The notes beneath the pieces are model-generated. The model was not told the origin of the DNA, did not search any database, and saw only the letters and a list, made by a program, of their open reading frames with translations. The translations under genes were made by a program, and so were the position numbers. From positions 98,520 through 162,519 of the forward strand of contig CALXDD010000002.1 of NCBI GenBank assembly GCA_944386985.1: a stretch of DNA of 64,000 nt, read 5' to 3'. This DNA is from an uncultured Oscillospiraceae bacterium. Its GTDB lineage: Bacteria > Bacillota > Clostridia > Oscillospirales > Oscillospiraceae. The first letter of the stretch is position 1. Every line of letters starts with the position of its first letter. Positions 1 through 8,703 of this stretch are shown here, one piece after another.

Positions 1-1
1 C

Positions 2-1675
2 CTCTTTGGCGCCACTTATATGGTGCTCTCTCCTGAGCATACCCTCATCAAGAACTGGTTGGAGGCCGGCAAGCTCCAGAACGCCGACGAGGTGAAGGCC
101 TACCAGAAGGCCGCCGCCTCCAAGTCCGATTTGGAGCGCACGGAGCTCAATAAGGAGAAGACCGGCGTGTGCCTCAGCGGCGTAAAGGGCGTGAACCCTG
201 TGAACGGCAAGGAGATTCCCATCTTTATCTCCGATTACGTCCTGGCCACCTACGGTACCGGCGCCATCATGGCCGTTCCCGCCCACGACGACCGTGACTG
301 GGAATTTGCCAAGAAGTTCGGCTGTGAGATCATCGAGGTAGTAAAGGGCGGCAACGTGGAGGAGGCTGCCTTCACTTTGAAAGACGACACCGGGATTATG
401 GTCAACTCCGACTTCCTCGACGGCCTTACCATCAAGGAGGCCATCCCCGCCATCACCAAGTGGCTGGAGGAGAAGGGCATCGGCCACGCCAAGGTCAATT
501 ACAAACTCCGTGACTGGGTCTTCTCCCGCCAGCGCTACTGGGGCGAACCTATTCCCATGGTGTACTGCGAAAAGTGCGGCTGGCAGCCTCTGCCTGAGGA
601 CCAGCTGCCGCTGCTGCTGCCGGACGTGGAGAGCTATGAGCCCACCGACGACGGCGAGAGTCCTTTGAGCAAGATGACCGATTGGGTAAATACTACCTGC
701 CCCTGCTGCGGCGGTGCTGCCCGTCGGGAGACCGACACCATGCCCCAGTGGGCTGGCTCCAGCTGGTACTTCCTCCGGTATATGGACCCCCACAACGACA
801 AGGCCCTGGCCAGCAAGGAAGCTCTCAACTACTGGAGCCCCGTGGACTGGTACAACGGCGGTATGGAGCACACCACCCTCCACTTACTCTACAGCCGATT
901 CTGGCACAAGTTCCTCTATGACATCGGCGTGGTGCCCACCAAGGAGCCCTATCAGAAGCGGACCAGCCACGGTATGATTCTGGGTGAGGGCGGCGAGAAG
1001 ATGTCCAAGAGCCGGGGCAATGTCATCAACCCCAACGACATCGTGGACCAGTACGGCGCCGACACCATGCGGACCTATATCATGTTCATCGGCGACTTTG
1101 AGAAGGCCGCTGCCTGGAGCGCCAACGCGGTGAAGGGCTGCAAGCGCTTTTTGGACCGGGTCTGGAACCTCAGCGAGATGGAACACACGGGGGAGGACTA
1201 CTCCGCTGCCAATGAGAGCGCCATCCATAAGGCCATCAAGAAAGTCAGCGAGGACATTGAGGCCATGAAGTTCAACACTGCCATCGCTACGTTGATGGCC
1301 CTGGTGAACGACTTCTATCAGAACGGCGCCAGCCGGGGCGATATGAAGGCCCTGCTGCTGATGCTGAGTCCCTTTGCCCCCCATATCTGCGAGGAAATGT
1401 GGCAGCAGATGGGATTTGAGGGCCAGGTGAGCCAGCAGAGCTGGCCCGTTTACGACGAGAGTAAGACCATTGCCGCCTCTGTGGAGATGGCGGTGCAGGT
1501 GGGCGGAAAGCTCCGGGGTACCATCCAGGTGCCCATGGACAGCGATCAGGACACCGTGGTGGCTGCCGCCAGGGAGAACGAGAAGGTGGCCAAGTTCCTG
1601 GATGGCATGGAGATCATCAAAGTCATCCATGTACCCAACAAGCTGGTAAACCTGATCGCCAAGCCCAAAAAATAA
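2..1675 (+). CDS. leuS: Leucyl-tRNA synthetase, 3' part (5' end outside window)
   Basis: Class I leucyl-tRNA synthetase, which charges tRNA-Leu and edits mischarged products in the cytoplasm. The reading frame is open from base 2 and begins in the segment [13 protein letters not shown], typical of the CP1 editing domain, so the N-terminal catalytic half with the HIGH motif lies outside the window. Visible are the editing-domain segment with VPAHDDRDW, the return to the catalytic core ([16 protein letters not shown]), a Cys pair near CEKCGW and CPCCGG that may bind zinc, the KMSKS loop ([10 protein letters not shown]) about 330 residues in, and the C-terminal anticodon-binding helices. The ATG at base 20 is internal and is not the start. 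Identity is very secure. Confidence 0.97.
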   Translation, partial: LFGATYMVLSPEHTLIKNWLEAGKLQNADEVKAYQKAAASKSDLERTELNKEKTGVCLSGVKGVNPVNGKEIPIFISDYVLATYGTGAIMAVPAHDDRDWEFAKKFGCEIIEVVKGGNVEEAAFTLKDDTGIMVNSDFLDGLTIKEAIPAITKWLEEKGIGHAKVNYKLRDWVFSRQRYWGEPIPMVYCEKCGWQPLPEDQLPLLLPDVESYEPTDDGESPLSKMTDWVNTTCPCCGGAARRETDTMPQWAGSSWYFLRYMDPHNDKALASKEALNYWSPVDWYNGGMEHTTLHLLYSRFWHKFLYDIGVVPTKEPYQKRTSHGMILGEGGEKMSKSRGNVINPNDIVDQYGADTMRTYIMFIGDFEKAAAWSANAVKGCKRFLDRVWNLSEMEHTGEDYSAANESAIHKAIKKVSEDIEAMKFNTAIATLMALVNDFYQNGASRGDMKALLLMLSPFAPHICEEMWQQMGFEGQVSQQSWPVYDESKTIAASVEMAVQVGGKLRGTIQVPMDSDQDTVVAAARENEKVAKFLDGMEIIKVIHVPNKLVNLIAKPKK

Positions 1676-1735
1676 AGAGAGATAAAGCGGGTGCCGCGGG
1701 AATCCGGCGTATAAGCATTTGCGAAGCAGACCTTA

Positions 1736-1763
1736 GGGGAGGGCGAATTTATTCGCTCTCCCC
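1736..1763. terminator. Hairpin downstream of leuS
   Basis: Arms of about 13 bases (GGGGAGGGCGAAT and its near complement) flank a two-base loop, 60 bases after the leuS stop. There is no good T-run, so it is a weak or factor-assisted terminator candidate, or simply an mRNA 3' stem. Confidence 0.4.
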
Positions 1764-1865
1764 GCGTTAAAGGTTAAATAAGGGGCCAATTCCGGCAAAA
1801 GCGACAGGAAAGGGAAAGGACCACAAAAAAATCGCAGTATCATCGAATTTTTTTGGGATTCCGCC

Positions 1866-1894
1866 TTGACAAATATGGTGGACCTCTGTATAAT
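1866..1894 (+). promoter_or_regulatory. Consensus sigma-A promoter for rpsU
   Basis: TTGACA (1866-1871) and TATAAT (1889-1894) are separated by exactly 17 bp, a perfect housekeeping promoter. It lies 80 bp upstream of rpsU and separates it from leuS transcription. Confidence 0.9.
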
Positions 1895-1973
1895 ATCACA
1901 GGTAAAGCCATGAAGTTGGCCCTTAAAGAGTATCCAGGATTGAGCCGGATACATCGGAGGGAGGGAAATATAG

Positions 1974-2159
1974 ATGTCTGAAATTCGTGTGAAAGAGGGC
2001 GAGTCCCTGGACAGCGCTCTGAAGCGCTTTAAGCGCAGCTGTGCCAAGGCCGGCGTCATCGCCGAGGTGCGCAAGAGAGAGCACTACGAGAGCCCCAGCG
2101 TGAAGCGCCGCAAGAAGAGCGAGGCCGCTCGGAAGAATCGCAACAAGCGTTATTATTAA
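1974..2159 (+). CDS. rpsU: 30S ribosomal protein S21
   Basis: Small basic 61-residue protein of the 30S subunit; S21 acts near the anti-Shine-Dalgarno end of 16S rRNA. The sequence has the family's N-terminal [16 protein letters not shown]-like segment and a lysine/arginine-rich tail ([17 protein letters not shown]). Length is normal. A GGAGG-type ribosome binding site lies at 1957-1966. The gene is monocistronic, between a consensus promoter and a strong terminator. Confidence 0.97.
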   Translation: MSEIRVKEGESLDSALKRFKRSCAKAGVIAEVRKREHYESPSVKRRKKSEAARKNRNKRYY

Positions 2160-2167
2160 AAGCGGAA

Positions 2168-2200
2168 AGTCCCTGCCAAACCGGCAGGGACTTTTTCTTT
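2168..2200 (+). terminator. Rho-independent terminator of rpsU
   Basis: Perfect ten-base arms (AGTCCCTGCC / GGCAGGGACT) around a short loop, followed immediately by a T-rich run. Confidence 0.9.
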
Positions 2201-2303
2201 TTTGATTTTGTTTGGACAGAGCAAAGTATTGTGGAAATATTTCCCGGGCGGCGGTGACCTTTTCCGCCGCCCGATCGTTTTCTCAGTGAAGGGAGGCGAT
2301 GGG

Positions 2304-2774
2304 ATGGAAGAGACCTTTGAGCAGGTCTATGCCGCCTGTGGAGAGATGCTCTACCGGCTGGCGGCGCTGTATCTTGGGTCTGCCGGAGAGGCGGAGGACG
2401 TGCTCCAGGACGTCTTTGTGAAACTCCTCAGCCGGAGACGGACTTTTCAAAATGAGGAACATCGGAAGCGGTGGCTCATCCGGGTGACGGTGAACCTTTG
2501 CAAGGACCACCTGCGCAGCGCCCGGCGGCAGAAGACGGTGCCGTTGGAGGAGCGGGACCTTGTGGGCAGGGAGGAGGACCGGGAGATCCTCTCCCTGGTT
2601 CTCGGTATGCCGGAGATTTACCGGGCAGCGGTCCATCTCCACTACTATGAGGGCTACTCGGTGGAAGAGATCGGAAAAATCCTTGGGCTCAGTGTCAGTG
2701 CGGTGAAAATGCGTCTGAAACGGGGGAGAGAGTATCTGCGTCTGGAAATGGAGGATGGGAATGGACATTCATGA
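2304..2774 (+). CDS. ECF-type sigma-70 family RNA polymerase sigma factor
   Basis: Alternative sigma factor of 156 residues. Region 2 is seen as YRLAALYLGSAGEAEDVLQDVFVKL (about residues 16-40, quoted here only as landmark) with the DVLQDVF core motif, and region 4 as the helix-turn-helix around YSVEEIGKILGLSVSAVKMRL. The frame is open from 2202, but the ATG at 2304 is preferred: it follows GGGAGGCG and begins directly at region 2. The gene overlaps the next one, a single-pass membrane protein, in the usual sigma/anti-sigma arrangement. The regulon and signal are unknown. Confidence 0.88.
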   Translation: MEETFEQVYAACGEMLYRLAALYLGSAGEAEDVLQDVFVKLLSRRRTFQNEEHRKRWLIRVTVNLCKDHLRSARRQKTVPLEERDLVGREEDREILSLVLGMPEIYRAAVHLHYYEGYSVEEIGKILGLSVSAVKMRLKRGREYLRLEMEDGNGHS

Positions 2775-4143
2775 GTATCGGAACGCGGTGGAGGGCGTGC
2801 GCCCACCGGAGGACATGGAACAGCACCTTCGTGCGGCAGTGCTGGGCTCCGGAACTCCGATGCGGCGGCGGAAAGCCCCACTGGTGCTGGCGGCGGCTCT
2901 GGCGGTACTGCTGACCCTCTTTGCTACAGCAGTAGCCGCCGACGAGAGTTTCCGCCAGGAGGTATTCCAATTTTTCCGTATCCCCACGGCGGAGCAGGTC
3001 CCTCAGGATCTGGGCGGCGGGGAGGAGGGTGACGGTGTGTGGCTGGGGACTTCGGAACTGGAGGGCGGCGTCACCGTTCAGTATCTCCGGCTTACCGGCC
3101 GATGGGATGATGAAAACGGCATCCTCTGCCACTGGCGGGATGAGGCCTTGACAGATGCTTCGTTCTACGCCGTCACCGACCGGGGCCTACAAAAACTGGA
3201 GGCCCATCATTTGATTACCACTGTCACCTGGAATGGAGCGGACTATGCCATTGATCTCCAGTGGACAGTCTGGGAGGACACCCTTCGGGTCCAGGCCTTC
3301 GGCAAGCAGCCTGGAAACGATACCTACTGGGAGGTCTCCTACCTGGAGGGCCGCACCGACGCGGTGCTGCTGCGGCTGGCCCGGGGCAGAGGGGAGGATT
3401 ACAACGAGTATGCTATGCTGCTGGATCTCTCCACCGGGGAGGTGACGGACCTCTTTGCCGGTACCGGGGCGGAACAGCTGACAGACGTGGTGGGGATCAC
3501 TCTCAGCAGGGACCTCCGCCGGGCCATCTTCTCCTGTGACAATGGGAAGCAGCTCTATCTCTGCGACCTGGAGAAAAAGACACTGGCGCCTGTGGAGGAG
3601 GTCTTGGGCGGCCAGGCGGACGGCGTCTGGTTCATCGCCGGGGATATGGCAGGGTGGTACACTATGGATGTGAATTACCAATATACCTGCTTTATCACCG
3701 ATCTATCAGACGGATCGACCACCCTCCGCTTTGCAAACCAACCCGCCTACCAGCGGGAGCAGAACCAGGGCGTGGTGTTTTTAGAGGGACGCTATGTGCT
3801 GGAGGTGCTGGCGAACCGGCAGACTGCCCTGCTGGATCTTCTCACCGGGGACCGGATGCCGGTAGAGGGCTTTGTCTATCCTGAGGGGGACAGCTATACA
3901 CGCATCAACAGCGCGGGGGACAAGATTTTATTCCTGGCAATGGAGATGGATGGAGACGGCCTGGGCATCTCTGAGCTGACAGTGCTGGATTTGGAGCAGG
4001 GTACGGCAACGGCCCTCAGCCGGGAGGGATACGATGTCCGCCACGAAGTCACGGTAAGCTGGTTTGATGAGAACCGGGTAGTGATCCGGGCGGAAGAGTC
4101 AGACGGCACGCAGCTGCTGAGTCTGTACCAATTCGGGGCATAA
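2761..4143 (+). CDS. Probable membrane anti-sigma factor with extracellular beta-propeller-like domain
   Basis: A 460-residue protein whose N-terminal cytoplasmic part (about residues 1-35, HEYRNAVEGVRPPEDMEQHL) resembles the short sigma-binding leaders of clostridial anti-sigma factors. One transmembrane helix follows (about 40-62), then a large outer domain with repeated LLDLSTGEVTDLF-, LYLCDLEKKTLAPV- and LLDLLTGDRMPV-like strands that suggest a WD/TolB-like propeller. ATG 2761 is preferred over ATG 2755 because GGAGG at 2750-2754 is correctly spaced only for it. The start lies inside the preceding sigma gene, which implies translational coupling. The anti-sigma role is inferred from context and topology. 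Confidence 0.65.
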   Translation: MDIHEYRNAVEGVRPPEDMEQHLRAAVLGSGTPMRRRKAPLVLAAALAVLLTLFATAVAADESFRQEVFQFFRIPTAEQVPQDLGGGEEGDGVWLGTSELEGGVTVQYLRLTGRWDDENGILCHWRDEALTDASFYAVTDRGLQKLEAHHLITTVTWNGADYAIDLQWTVWEDTLRVQAFGKQPGNDTYWEVSYLEGRTDAVLLRLARGRGEDYNEYAMLLDLSTGEVTDLFAGTGAEQLTDVVGITLSRDLRRAIFSCDNGKQLYLCDLEKKTLAPVEEVLGGQADGVWFIAGDMAGWYTMDVNYQYTCFITDLSDGSTTLRFANQPAYQREQNQGVVFLEGRYVLEVLANRQTALLDLLTGDRMPVEGFVYPEGDSYTRINSAGDKILFLAMEMDGDGLGISELTVLDLEQGTATALSREGYDVRHEVTVSWFDENRVVIRAEESDGTQLLSLYQFGA

Positions 4144-4152
4144 AGAAATGCA

Positions 4153-4205
4153 GGATGGTTCGGGGGAGAGAGGAGCCTCTCCCCCGAACCATCCGGGAAG
4201 TTTTT
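4153..4205 (+). terminator. Strong terminator after the sigma/anti-sigma operon
   Basis: Eighteen-base perfect arms (4153-4170 and 4177-4194, core GGTTCGGGGGAGAG) with a six-base loop, followed by TTTTT at 4201-4205. Confidence 0.85.
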
Positions 4206-4216
4206 GAAAAAAGTGG

Positions 4217-4245
4217 TTGACAACAGCGATTTGGTGTGCTAAAGT
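4217..4245 (+). promoter_or_regulatory. Promoter of the Trp T-box/trpB transcript
   Basis: TTGACA (4217-4222), a 17-bp spacer and TAAAGT (4240-4245). It starts just beyond the previous terminator and directly upstream of the T-box leader. Confidence 0.7.
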
Positions 4246-4251
4246 ATGCCC

Positions 4252-4522
4252 ATAAACCGATGAGAAAGGGTAAGTAACCCCCGAAGGAACGGTGCAGAGA
4301 GCCGCCGGTGGTGGAATGGCGGCACGGGAAGCGGGGCGCGAATGGCCTTTTGAGGGCGCGCTGAAGGAAAGTAGGCAAGCCGGAGTGGTCCTCCGTTACC
4401 GGGACCGGCGTATGATTGTACGCGTAAAGTGGGCGCACTTGAGTGCGTCAAGCCGGGTGGCACCGCAGAAGCGCTTCGCTTCTGTCCCAGCAGAGCAGCT
4501 TGGGACAGAGGCGTTTTCTTTT
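4252..4522 (+). promoter_or_regulatory. T-box riboswitch leader, probably tryptophan-specific
   Basis: Transcription-attenuation leader that senses uncharged tRNA. The T-box core GGGTGGCACCGCAG is at about 4454-4467. It is followed by a terminator hairpin with arms at 4477-4489 and 4501-4513 (CGCTTCTGTCCCA type) and a T-run. Aligning by eye with the second T-box of this window (44.7 kb) puts the stem I apical region at CAGAGAGCCGCCGG and the specifier triplet in GAA-TGG-CC at 4343-4345. UGG is the tryptophan codon. This matches the downstream trpB and supports tryptophan-starvation control. The specifier assignment is inference. Confidence 0.88.
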
Positions 4523-4555
4523 GTCCCGACGAATTTGCCGAAAGGAGACAAAACC

Positions 4556-5929
4556 ATGAGCGAGAACAAAATCCCCTATAAGATTTACCTCAGTGAAGAG
4601 GAGATGCCCAAGGCTTGGTATAACCTGCGGGCAGATATGAAGAACAAGCCCGCCCCGCTGCTGAATCCTGCGACCCATCAGCCCATGACTCGGGAGGAGC
4701 TGGACGGCGTATTCTGTGACGAGTTGGTGCAGCAGGAACTGGACGACACCACCCCCTACTTTGAGATTCCCCAGGAGATCCGGGATTTCTACAAGATGTA
4801 CCGTCCCTCCCCGCTGGTTCGGGCCTACTGCCTGGAGGAGGCCCTGGGGACCCCTGCCAAGATTTACTACAAGTTTGAGGGCAACAACACCTCCGGCTCC
4901 CATAAGCTGAACAGCGCCATTGCCCAGGCCTACTACGCCAAGAAGCAGGGCTTGAAGGGCGTCACTACTGAGACCGGAGCCGGTCAGTGGGGTACCGCCC
5001 TCTCTATGGCCTGCGGCTATCTGGGCCTTGACTGCAGGGTGTTTATGGTCAAGTGCTCCTACGAACAGAAGCCTTTCCGCCGTGAGGTTATGCGGACCTA
5101 CGGCGCCAGTGTCACCCCGTCCCCCTCCGAGACCACCAATGTGGGCCGGAAGATTCTCCAGGAGCACCCCGGCACCACCGGGAGCCTTGGCTGTGCCATC
5201 AGTGAGGCGGTGGAGGTGGCTACCTCTACTCCCGGCTACCGCTATGTGCTGGGCAGTGTCCTCAACCAGGTGCTGCTCCATCAGAGCATCATCGGCCTGG
5301 AGTGCAAGACGGCCCTTGACAAGTATGGCGTAAAGCCCGATATCATCATCGGCTGCGCCGGCGGCGGCTCCAACCTGGGCGGCCTCATCTCTCCCTTCAT
5401 GGGTGAGAAACTGCGAGGTGAGGCAGACTACCGCTTTGTGGCAGTGGAGCCTGCCAGCTGCCCCTCGCTTACCCGGGGCAAGTACGCCTATGACTTCTGC
5501 GACACCGGTATGGTCTGCCCCCTGGCCAAGATGTACACCCTGGGCAGCAACTACATTCCTGCACCCAACCACGCCGGCGGCCTGCGGTATCATGGCATGA
5601 GCAGCACGTTGTCTCAGCTCTACGATGATGGTCTTATGGAGGCTATCTCTGTCAAGCAGACCGATGTGTTCAAGGCCGCCGAGCAGTTTGCACGGATCGA
5701 GGGTATTCTGCCCGCTCCTGAGTCCAGCCACGCCATCAAGGCGGCTATGGATGAGGCCATGAAGTGCAAGGAGACCGGCGAGGAGAAGACGATTCTCTTC
5801 GGCCTTACCGGCACCGGCTACTTTGATCTGGTGGCTTACCAGAAGTTCAACGACGGTGTAATGGATGATTATATCCCCACCGATGAGGAGATTGCCAAGA
5901 GCCTGGAGATGCTGCCCAAGGTAGACTGA
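4556..5929 (+). CDS. trpB: TrpB2-type tryptophan synthase beta chain
   Basis: PLP enzyme of 457 residues that condenses indole with L-serine to form tryptophan. The PLP lysine sits in NTSGSHKLNSA (about residue 116), followed by the TETGAGQWG substrate loop and the phosphate-binding GCAGGGSNLGG. The length and N-terminal extension (EEEMPKAWYNLRADM) fit the TrpB2 (TrpEb_2) branch rather than the classical TrpB1. Such proteins are often encoded alone. No trpA is adjacent, so it may use free or salvaged indole. Start ATG 4556 follows AAAGGAG; the longer open frame upstream is the T-box leader. Expression is probably induced by uncharged tRNA-Trp. Confidence 0.93.
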   Translation: MSENKIPYKIYLSEEEMPKAWYNLRADMKNKPAPLLNPATHQPMTREELDGVFCDELVQQELDDTTPYFEIPQEIRDFYKMYRPSPLVRAYCLEEALGTPAKIYYKFEGNNTSGSHKLNSAIAQAYYAKKQGLKGVTTETGAGQWGTALSMACGYLGLDCRVFMVKCSYEQKPFRREVMRTYGASVTPSPSETTNVGRKILQEHPGTTGSLGCAISEAVEVATSTPGYRYVLGSVLNQVLLHQSIIGLECKTALDKYGVKPDIIIGCAGGGSNLGGLISPFMGEKLRGEADYRFVAVEPASCPSLTRGKYAYDFCDTGMVCPLAKMYTLGSNYIPAPNHAGGLRYHGMSSTLSQLYDDGLMEAISVKQTDVFKAAEQFARIEGILPAPESSHAIKAAMDEAMKCKETGEEKTILFGLTGTGYFDLVAYQKFNDGVMDDYIPTDEEIAKSLEMLPKVD

Positions 5930-6001
5930 TCCATCTGTTTTTAGCTAAGGGAGCGGCTGCTCTGCAATGGCTTCCGCTTCATTACCACAAACAGGAAAGA
6001 A

Positions 6002-6031
6002 GAGCCGCCGCAGGAATTCCTGCGGCGGCTC
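6002..6031. terminator. Bidirectional terminator between trpB and the - strand gene
   Basis: Perfect 15-base inverted repeat (GAGCCGCCGCAGGAA and complement) between two convergent genes. Confidence 0.75.
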
Positions 6032-6049
6032 CTCCTTCTATGGGACCGG

Positions 6050-6811
6050 CTATGCCAGAATATCGCGGAGAAGGTCCTTTACCTCCGGATAGGTGAGAAA
6101 TGCGGCGGGAAAACCCATGGCCGAACCGGTCTGAATTTTTTTCCGCATGGTGTCTGCGTCGTCGAAGACTACGAAGTGGCTCTTGCCGTTTTGGGTGTAG
6201 GTAAAATACCGGGCGCAGAGATCCCGGGAGTAGAATGCGGAAGGTTGCAGTTCCTCCCGGAGCTTCTCCAGTTCCGGGGCAGTCAGCGGTGTTCCTTCTC
6301 CTGTAGGGGAGGGGAGGGGAAAATCCATTATCAGCCGCTGGACGTCCAGGGCTACATGACCTGCTCCCCAGCGGTCCGCCGCCTCCTGGAGCCGCTGACG
6401 GAAGCTGCCGCCGGAGAGAGCGGTGCAGATCACCACGGTAGCCCCGGGAACCCGGGGGCCATAGACCTCCGGTACATACAGCCGCCGCCGGTTTGCCTGA
6501 AGAATCGCCCGCAGACGTACCAGCAGGGCGGTCCGGTCGTCGGTGGGAGCGGACTCAAAATCTGCCAGCACCCCACTATAGCCCCGGAGGCCGCACTCCT
6601 GCCAGATCTGCCGGGCCAGCTGCTCCGGACGGCCAATGGCCGGGGCATCCACATCGCTGAGGGTAAGCAGCCCGCCCTGGGTCCGCAGCAGGAGATTCTG
6701 CCGTAACAGCACGCTGCCCGGGCCGATGCGGTAGGCCACATGGGCCATTCGGACGCCGAAGCCTCCGGCGCCGGGGAGATCCCCGGGAGTCACGGTGAGA
6801 TAGAGCTGCAA
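6050..6811 (-). CDS. Uncharacterised protein with GH18-like TIM-barrel features
   Basis: A 253-residue protein with no signal peptide. The first strand (MQLYLTVTPGDL), the acidic strand end GVLADFES (about residues 79-86) and the C-terminal YFTYTQNGKSHFVVFDDADTMRKK-like segment recall the substrate-barrel strands of glycoside hydrolase family 18, where a late strand precedes the last helix. The classical DxxDxDxE motif is not complete, so it may be a degenerate barrel, as in spore-associated chitinase-like proteins. The fold assignment is an impression from motif layout. It is a single gene, convergent with trpB and divergent from yqeG. Confidence 0.5.
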   Translation of the reverse strand: MQLYLTVTPGDLPGAGGFGVRMAHVAYRIGPGSVLLRQNLLLRTQGGLLTLSDVDAPAIGRPEQLARQIWQECGLRGYSGVLADFESAPTDDRTALLVRLRAILQANRRRLYVPEVYGPRVPGATVVICTALSGGSFRQRLQEAADRWGAGHVALDVQRLIMDFPLPSPTGEGTPLTAPELEKLREELQPSAFYSRDLCARYFTYTQNGKSHFVVFDDADTMRKKIQTGSAMGFPAAFLTYPEVKDLLRDILA

Positions 6812-6826
6812 TTTTCCTTCCTCCTC

Positions 6827-6856
6827 TTGTGCGGCGGCCTGCCGGTGGTGTATACT
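6827..6856 (+). promoter_or_regulatory. Candidate promoter of yqeG
   Basis: TTGTGC (6827-6832), an 18-bp spacer and TATACT (6851-6856), located 57 bp upstream of the YqeG start. Confidence 0.5.
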
Positions 6857-6912
6857 ATCGAAAAGGACGGATGCCGTCCCTCAGGAAAATGTATGCCAGA
6901 CAGGAGAAAACT

Positions 6913-7422
6913 ATGTCCCTATCCATCATCCCTCACCGTGTGTTCAAACGCTTTACCGATGTGACGCCTCAGGTGCTGAAGTCCATGGACATCCACCTTT
7001 TGCTGTGCGACCTGGATAACACTCTGGCGCCGCCCAAGACCCGCCACCCAACTCAGGAGGTGCGGGACTGGATCGCCTCCCTCACTGATGCGGGCATCGG
7101 CTTTGCTATTGTCTCCAACAACCGCAGCGGCAGCCGGGTGCTGGACTACTGCGGGGAGCTGGGGGTGCCCTATATCGGCCACGCAGGGAAGCCCAAGCCC
7201 GGCGGATTTAAGCGGGCTATGGCTCTCTTCCACGAGATGCCGGAGCACACCGCCATGCTGGGGGATCTCTGGACCACGGATATCCTGGGCGCCCGGCTGT
7301 GGGGGCTGACTATGCTGGCGGTGGAGCCGGTGGAGGGAGCGCCCAATTTTGGCCACTGGCTGCTCTATCAGATGCACCGCCCCTTTATGGCGGCGGCCCG
7401 AAGGAGGCAACAAAAGAAATGA
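6913..7422 (+). CDS. yqeG: YqeG family HAD IIIA-type phosphatase
   Basis: A 169-residue haloacid dehalogenase-fold phosphatase. Motif I is DLDNTL (about residues 30-35), motif II VSNN, motif III GKPKPGGF and motif IV GDLWTTD, all in order and correctly spaced. Family members act on phosphatidylglycerophosphate or related phospho-substrates; the substrate here is not known. ATG 6913 follows CAGGAGAAAA. The stop overlaps the start of the next gene in ATGA, so the two are translationally coupled. Confidence 0.88.
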   Translation: MSLSIIPHRVFKRFTDVTPQVLKSMDIHLLLCDLDNTLAPPKTRHPTQEVRDWIASLTDAGIGFAIVSNNRSGSRVLDYCGELGVPYIGHAGKPKPGGFKRAMALFHEMPEHTAMLGDLWTTDILGARLWGLTMLAVEPVEGAPNFGHWLLYQMHRPFMAAARRRQQKK

Positions 7423-8495
7423 ACCATTTTCAAAAGGTGGCGGACCGGCTGTCCGCCTATGAACTGGACGGTTTTCTGGTGCTCAGTGAGCCCAACCGCC
7501 TCTATGTGACGGGATTTCACTCCACCGCCGGCGCGGCTCTGGTAACCGGGAAGGGAAGCTGGTTTTTTACTGACAGCCGCTATATCGAGGCAGCCCGCCG
7601 GAACATCTCTGATGCGGAGGTAGAGGAGAACACCTCCTCCCGGCCCACGCTCTCCCAGGTGGAGGATCTGATCCAAAGCCGGGGAATTCATCGGCTGGGC
7701 TATGAGGATGCCTACCTGACGGTGGCGGAACTGCGGCGGCTGGAGGCGAAGCTCGGCTGCGAGCTGGTGCCGGCCACGAAGCTGCTGCTGGAGCTGCGGG
7801 CGGTGAAGGACCAGGAGGAGATCCGGCAGGTGATCGCCGCCCAGCGCATCGCAGAGCGGGCGCTGGAGGAGACTTTGGAATTTATCCGCCCGGGGAAGAC
7901 CGAGCGGGAGATTGCCGCCTTCCTGCAGTACCGGATGCTTCTGGGGGGCGGGGAGAAGATGTCCTTTGACCCCATCGTGGTCAGCGGCCCCAACAGCAGT
8001 ATGCCCCACGGAGTCCCCGGAGACCGCCCGGTAGGGGAGGGGGACTTCATTACCATGGACTTTGGCTGCGTGTGCGGAGGATACTGCTCAGACATGACCC
8101 GCACTGTGGCGGTGGGTTATGTGACCGATGAGATGGAGCAGGTGTACCGGACGGTGCTGGAGGCCCAGCTGGCGGGGATTAATGCGGCCCGGGCAGGCGT
8201 TACCGGCGCCGCAGTTCACAACGCCGCCGCCGAGGTGATCGGACAGGCGGGATACGGTCCCTATTTTGGTCATGCCTTCGGCCACAGCCTTGGGGTGGAG
8301 ATCCATGAGTCTCCCAATGCCGCACCCTCCAACCGGGAACCCCTGCCCGCCGGGGCAGTGATCTCTGCGGAGCCTGGTATCTATCTGACTGGGCGATTCG
8401 GCGTGCGGATCGAGGATGTGTTGGTTCTGGAAGAGGGGAGATGCAGGGACATCACCCTGGCGGACAAGGAACTGCTCATTCTCCACACCGTCTGA
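7419..8495 (+). CDS. M24 family metallopeptidase (Xaa-Pro aminopeptidase type)
   Basis: A 358-residue proline-specific aminopeptidase with a creatinase-like N-terminal domain (about residues 1-125) and a pita-bread C-terminal domain. All five metal ligands are visible in order: Asp in TMDFG, Asp in DMTRT, His in GHSLGVEIHE, Glu in SAEPGIY and Glu in RIEDVLV. Cytoplasmic, degrading proline-containing peptides. ATG 7419 overlaps the yqeG stop by four bases. A strong terminator follows. Confidence 0.92.
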   Translation: MNHFQKVADRLSAYELDGFLVLSEPNRLYVTGFHSTAGAALVTGKGSWFFTDSRYIEAARRNISDAEVEENTSSRPTLSQVEDLIQSRGIHRLGYEDAYLTVAELRRLEAKLGCELVPATKLLLELRAVKDQEEIRQVIAAQRIAERALEETLEFIRPGKTEREIAAFLQYRMLLGGGEKMSFDPIVVSGPNSSMPHGVPGDRPVGEGDFITMDFGCVCGGYCSDMTRTVAVGYVTDEMEQVYRTVLEAQLAGINAARAGVTGAAVHNAAAEVIGQAGYGPYFGHAFGHSLGVEIHESPNAAPSNREPLPAGAVISAEPGIYLTGRFGVRIEDVLVLEEGRCRDITLADKELLILHTV

Positions 8496-8504
8496 ATAAT
8501 AGAG

Positions 8505-8542
8505 AAAAGTACCGCTGAACGTCTGTTCAGCGGTACTTTTTT
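8505..8542 (+). terminator. Terminator after the M24 peptidase
   Basis: Sixteen-base arms (AAAAGTACCGCTGAAC / GTTCAGCGGTACTTTT) with a GTCT loop, followed by T. Confidence 0.9.
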
Positions 8543-8648
8543 GCCTAAAACAGGAAAATTCTGCGATATGCAGAGATGCGTGGATACTATACACGAGGAA
8601 ATACAGATCGTAATACAACGTGAATATTGCCGCATATTTATCCAAAAG

Positions 8649-8677
8649 GCATAGACGGGGACAACCCATCATACAGT
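8649..8677 (+). promoter_or_regulatory. Sigma-E-like promoter of the spoIIIA operon
   Basis: CATACAGT at 8670-8677 matches the mother-cell sigma-E -10 element (CATACAmT) at seven of eight positions. GCATAGA at 8649-8655, 14 bp upstream, matches the first five bases of the -35 element (kmATATT). The spoIIIA operon is sigma-E controlled in B. subtilis, so the match is expected. Confidence 0.65.
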
Positions 8678-8703
8678 GGACTATCAACAACGGGAGGGAT
8701 CAC

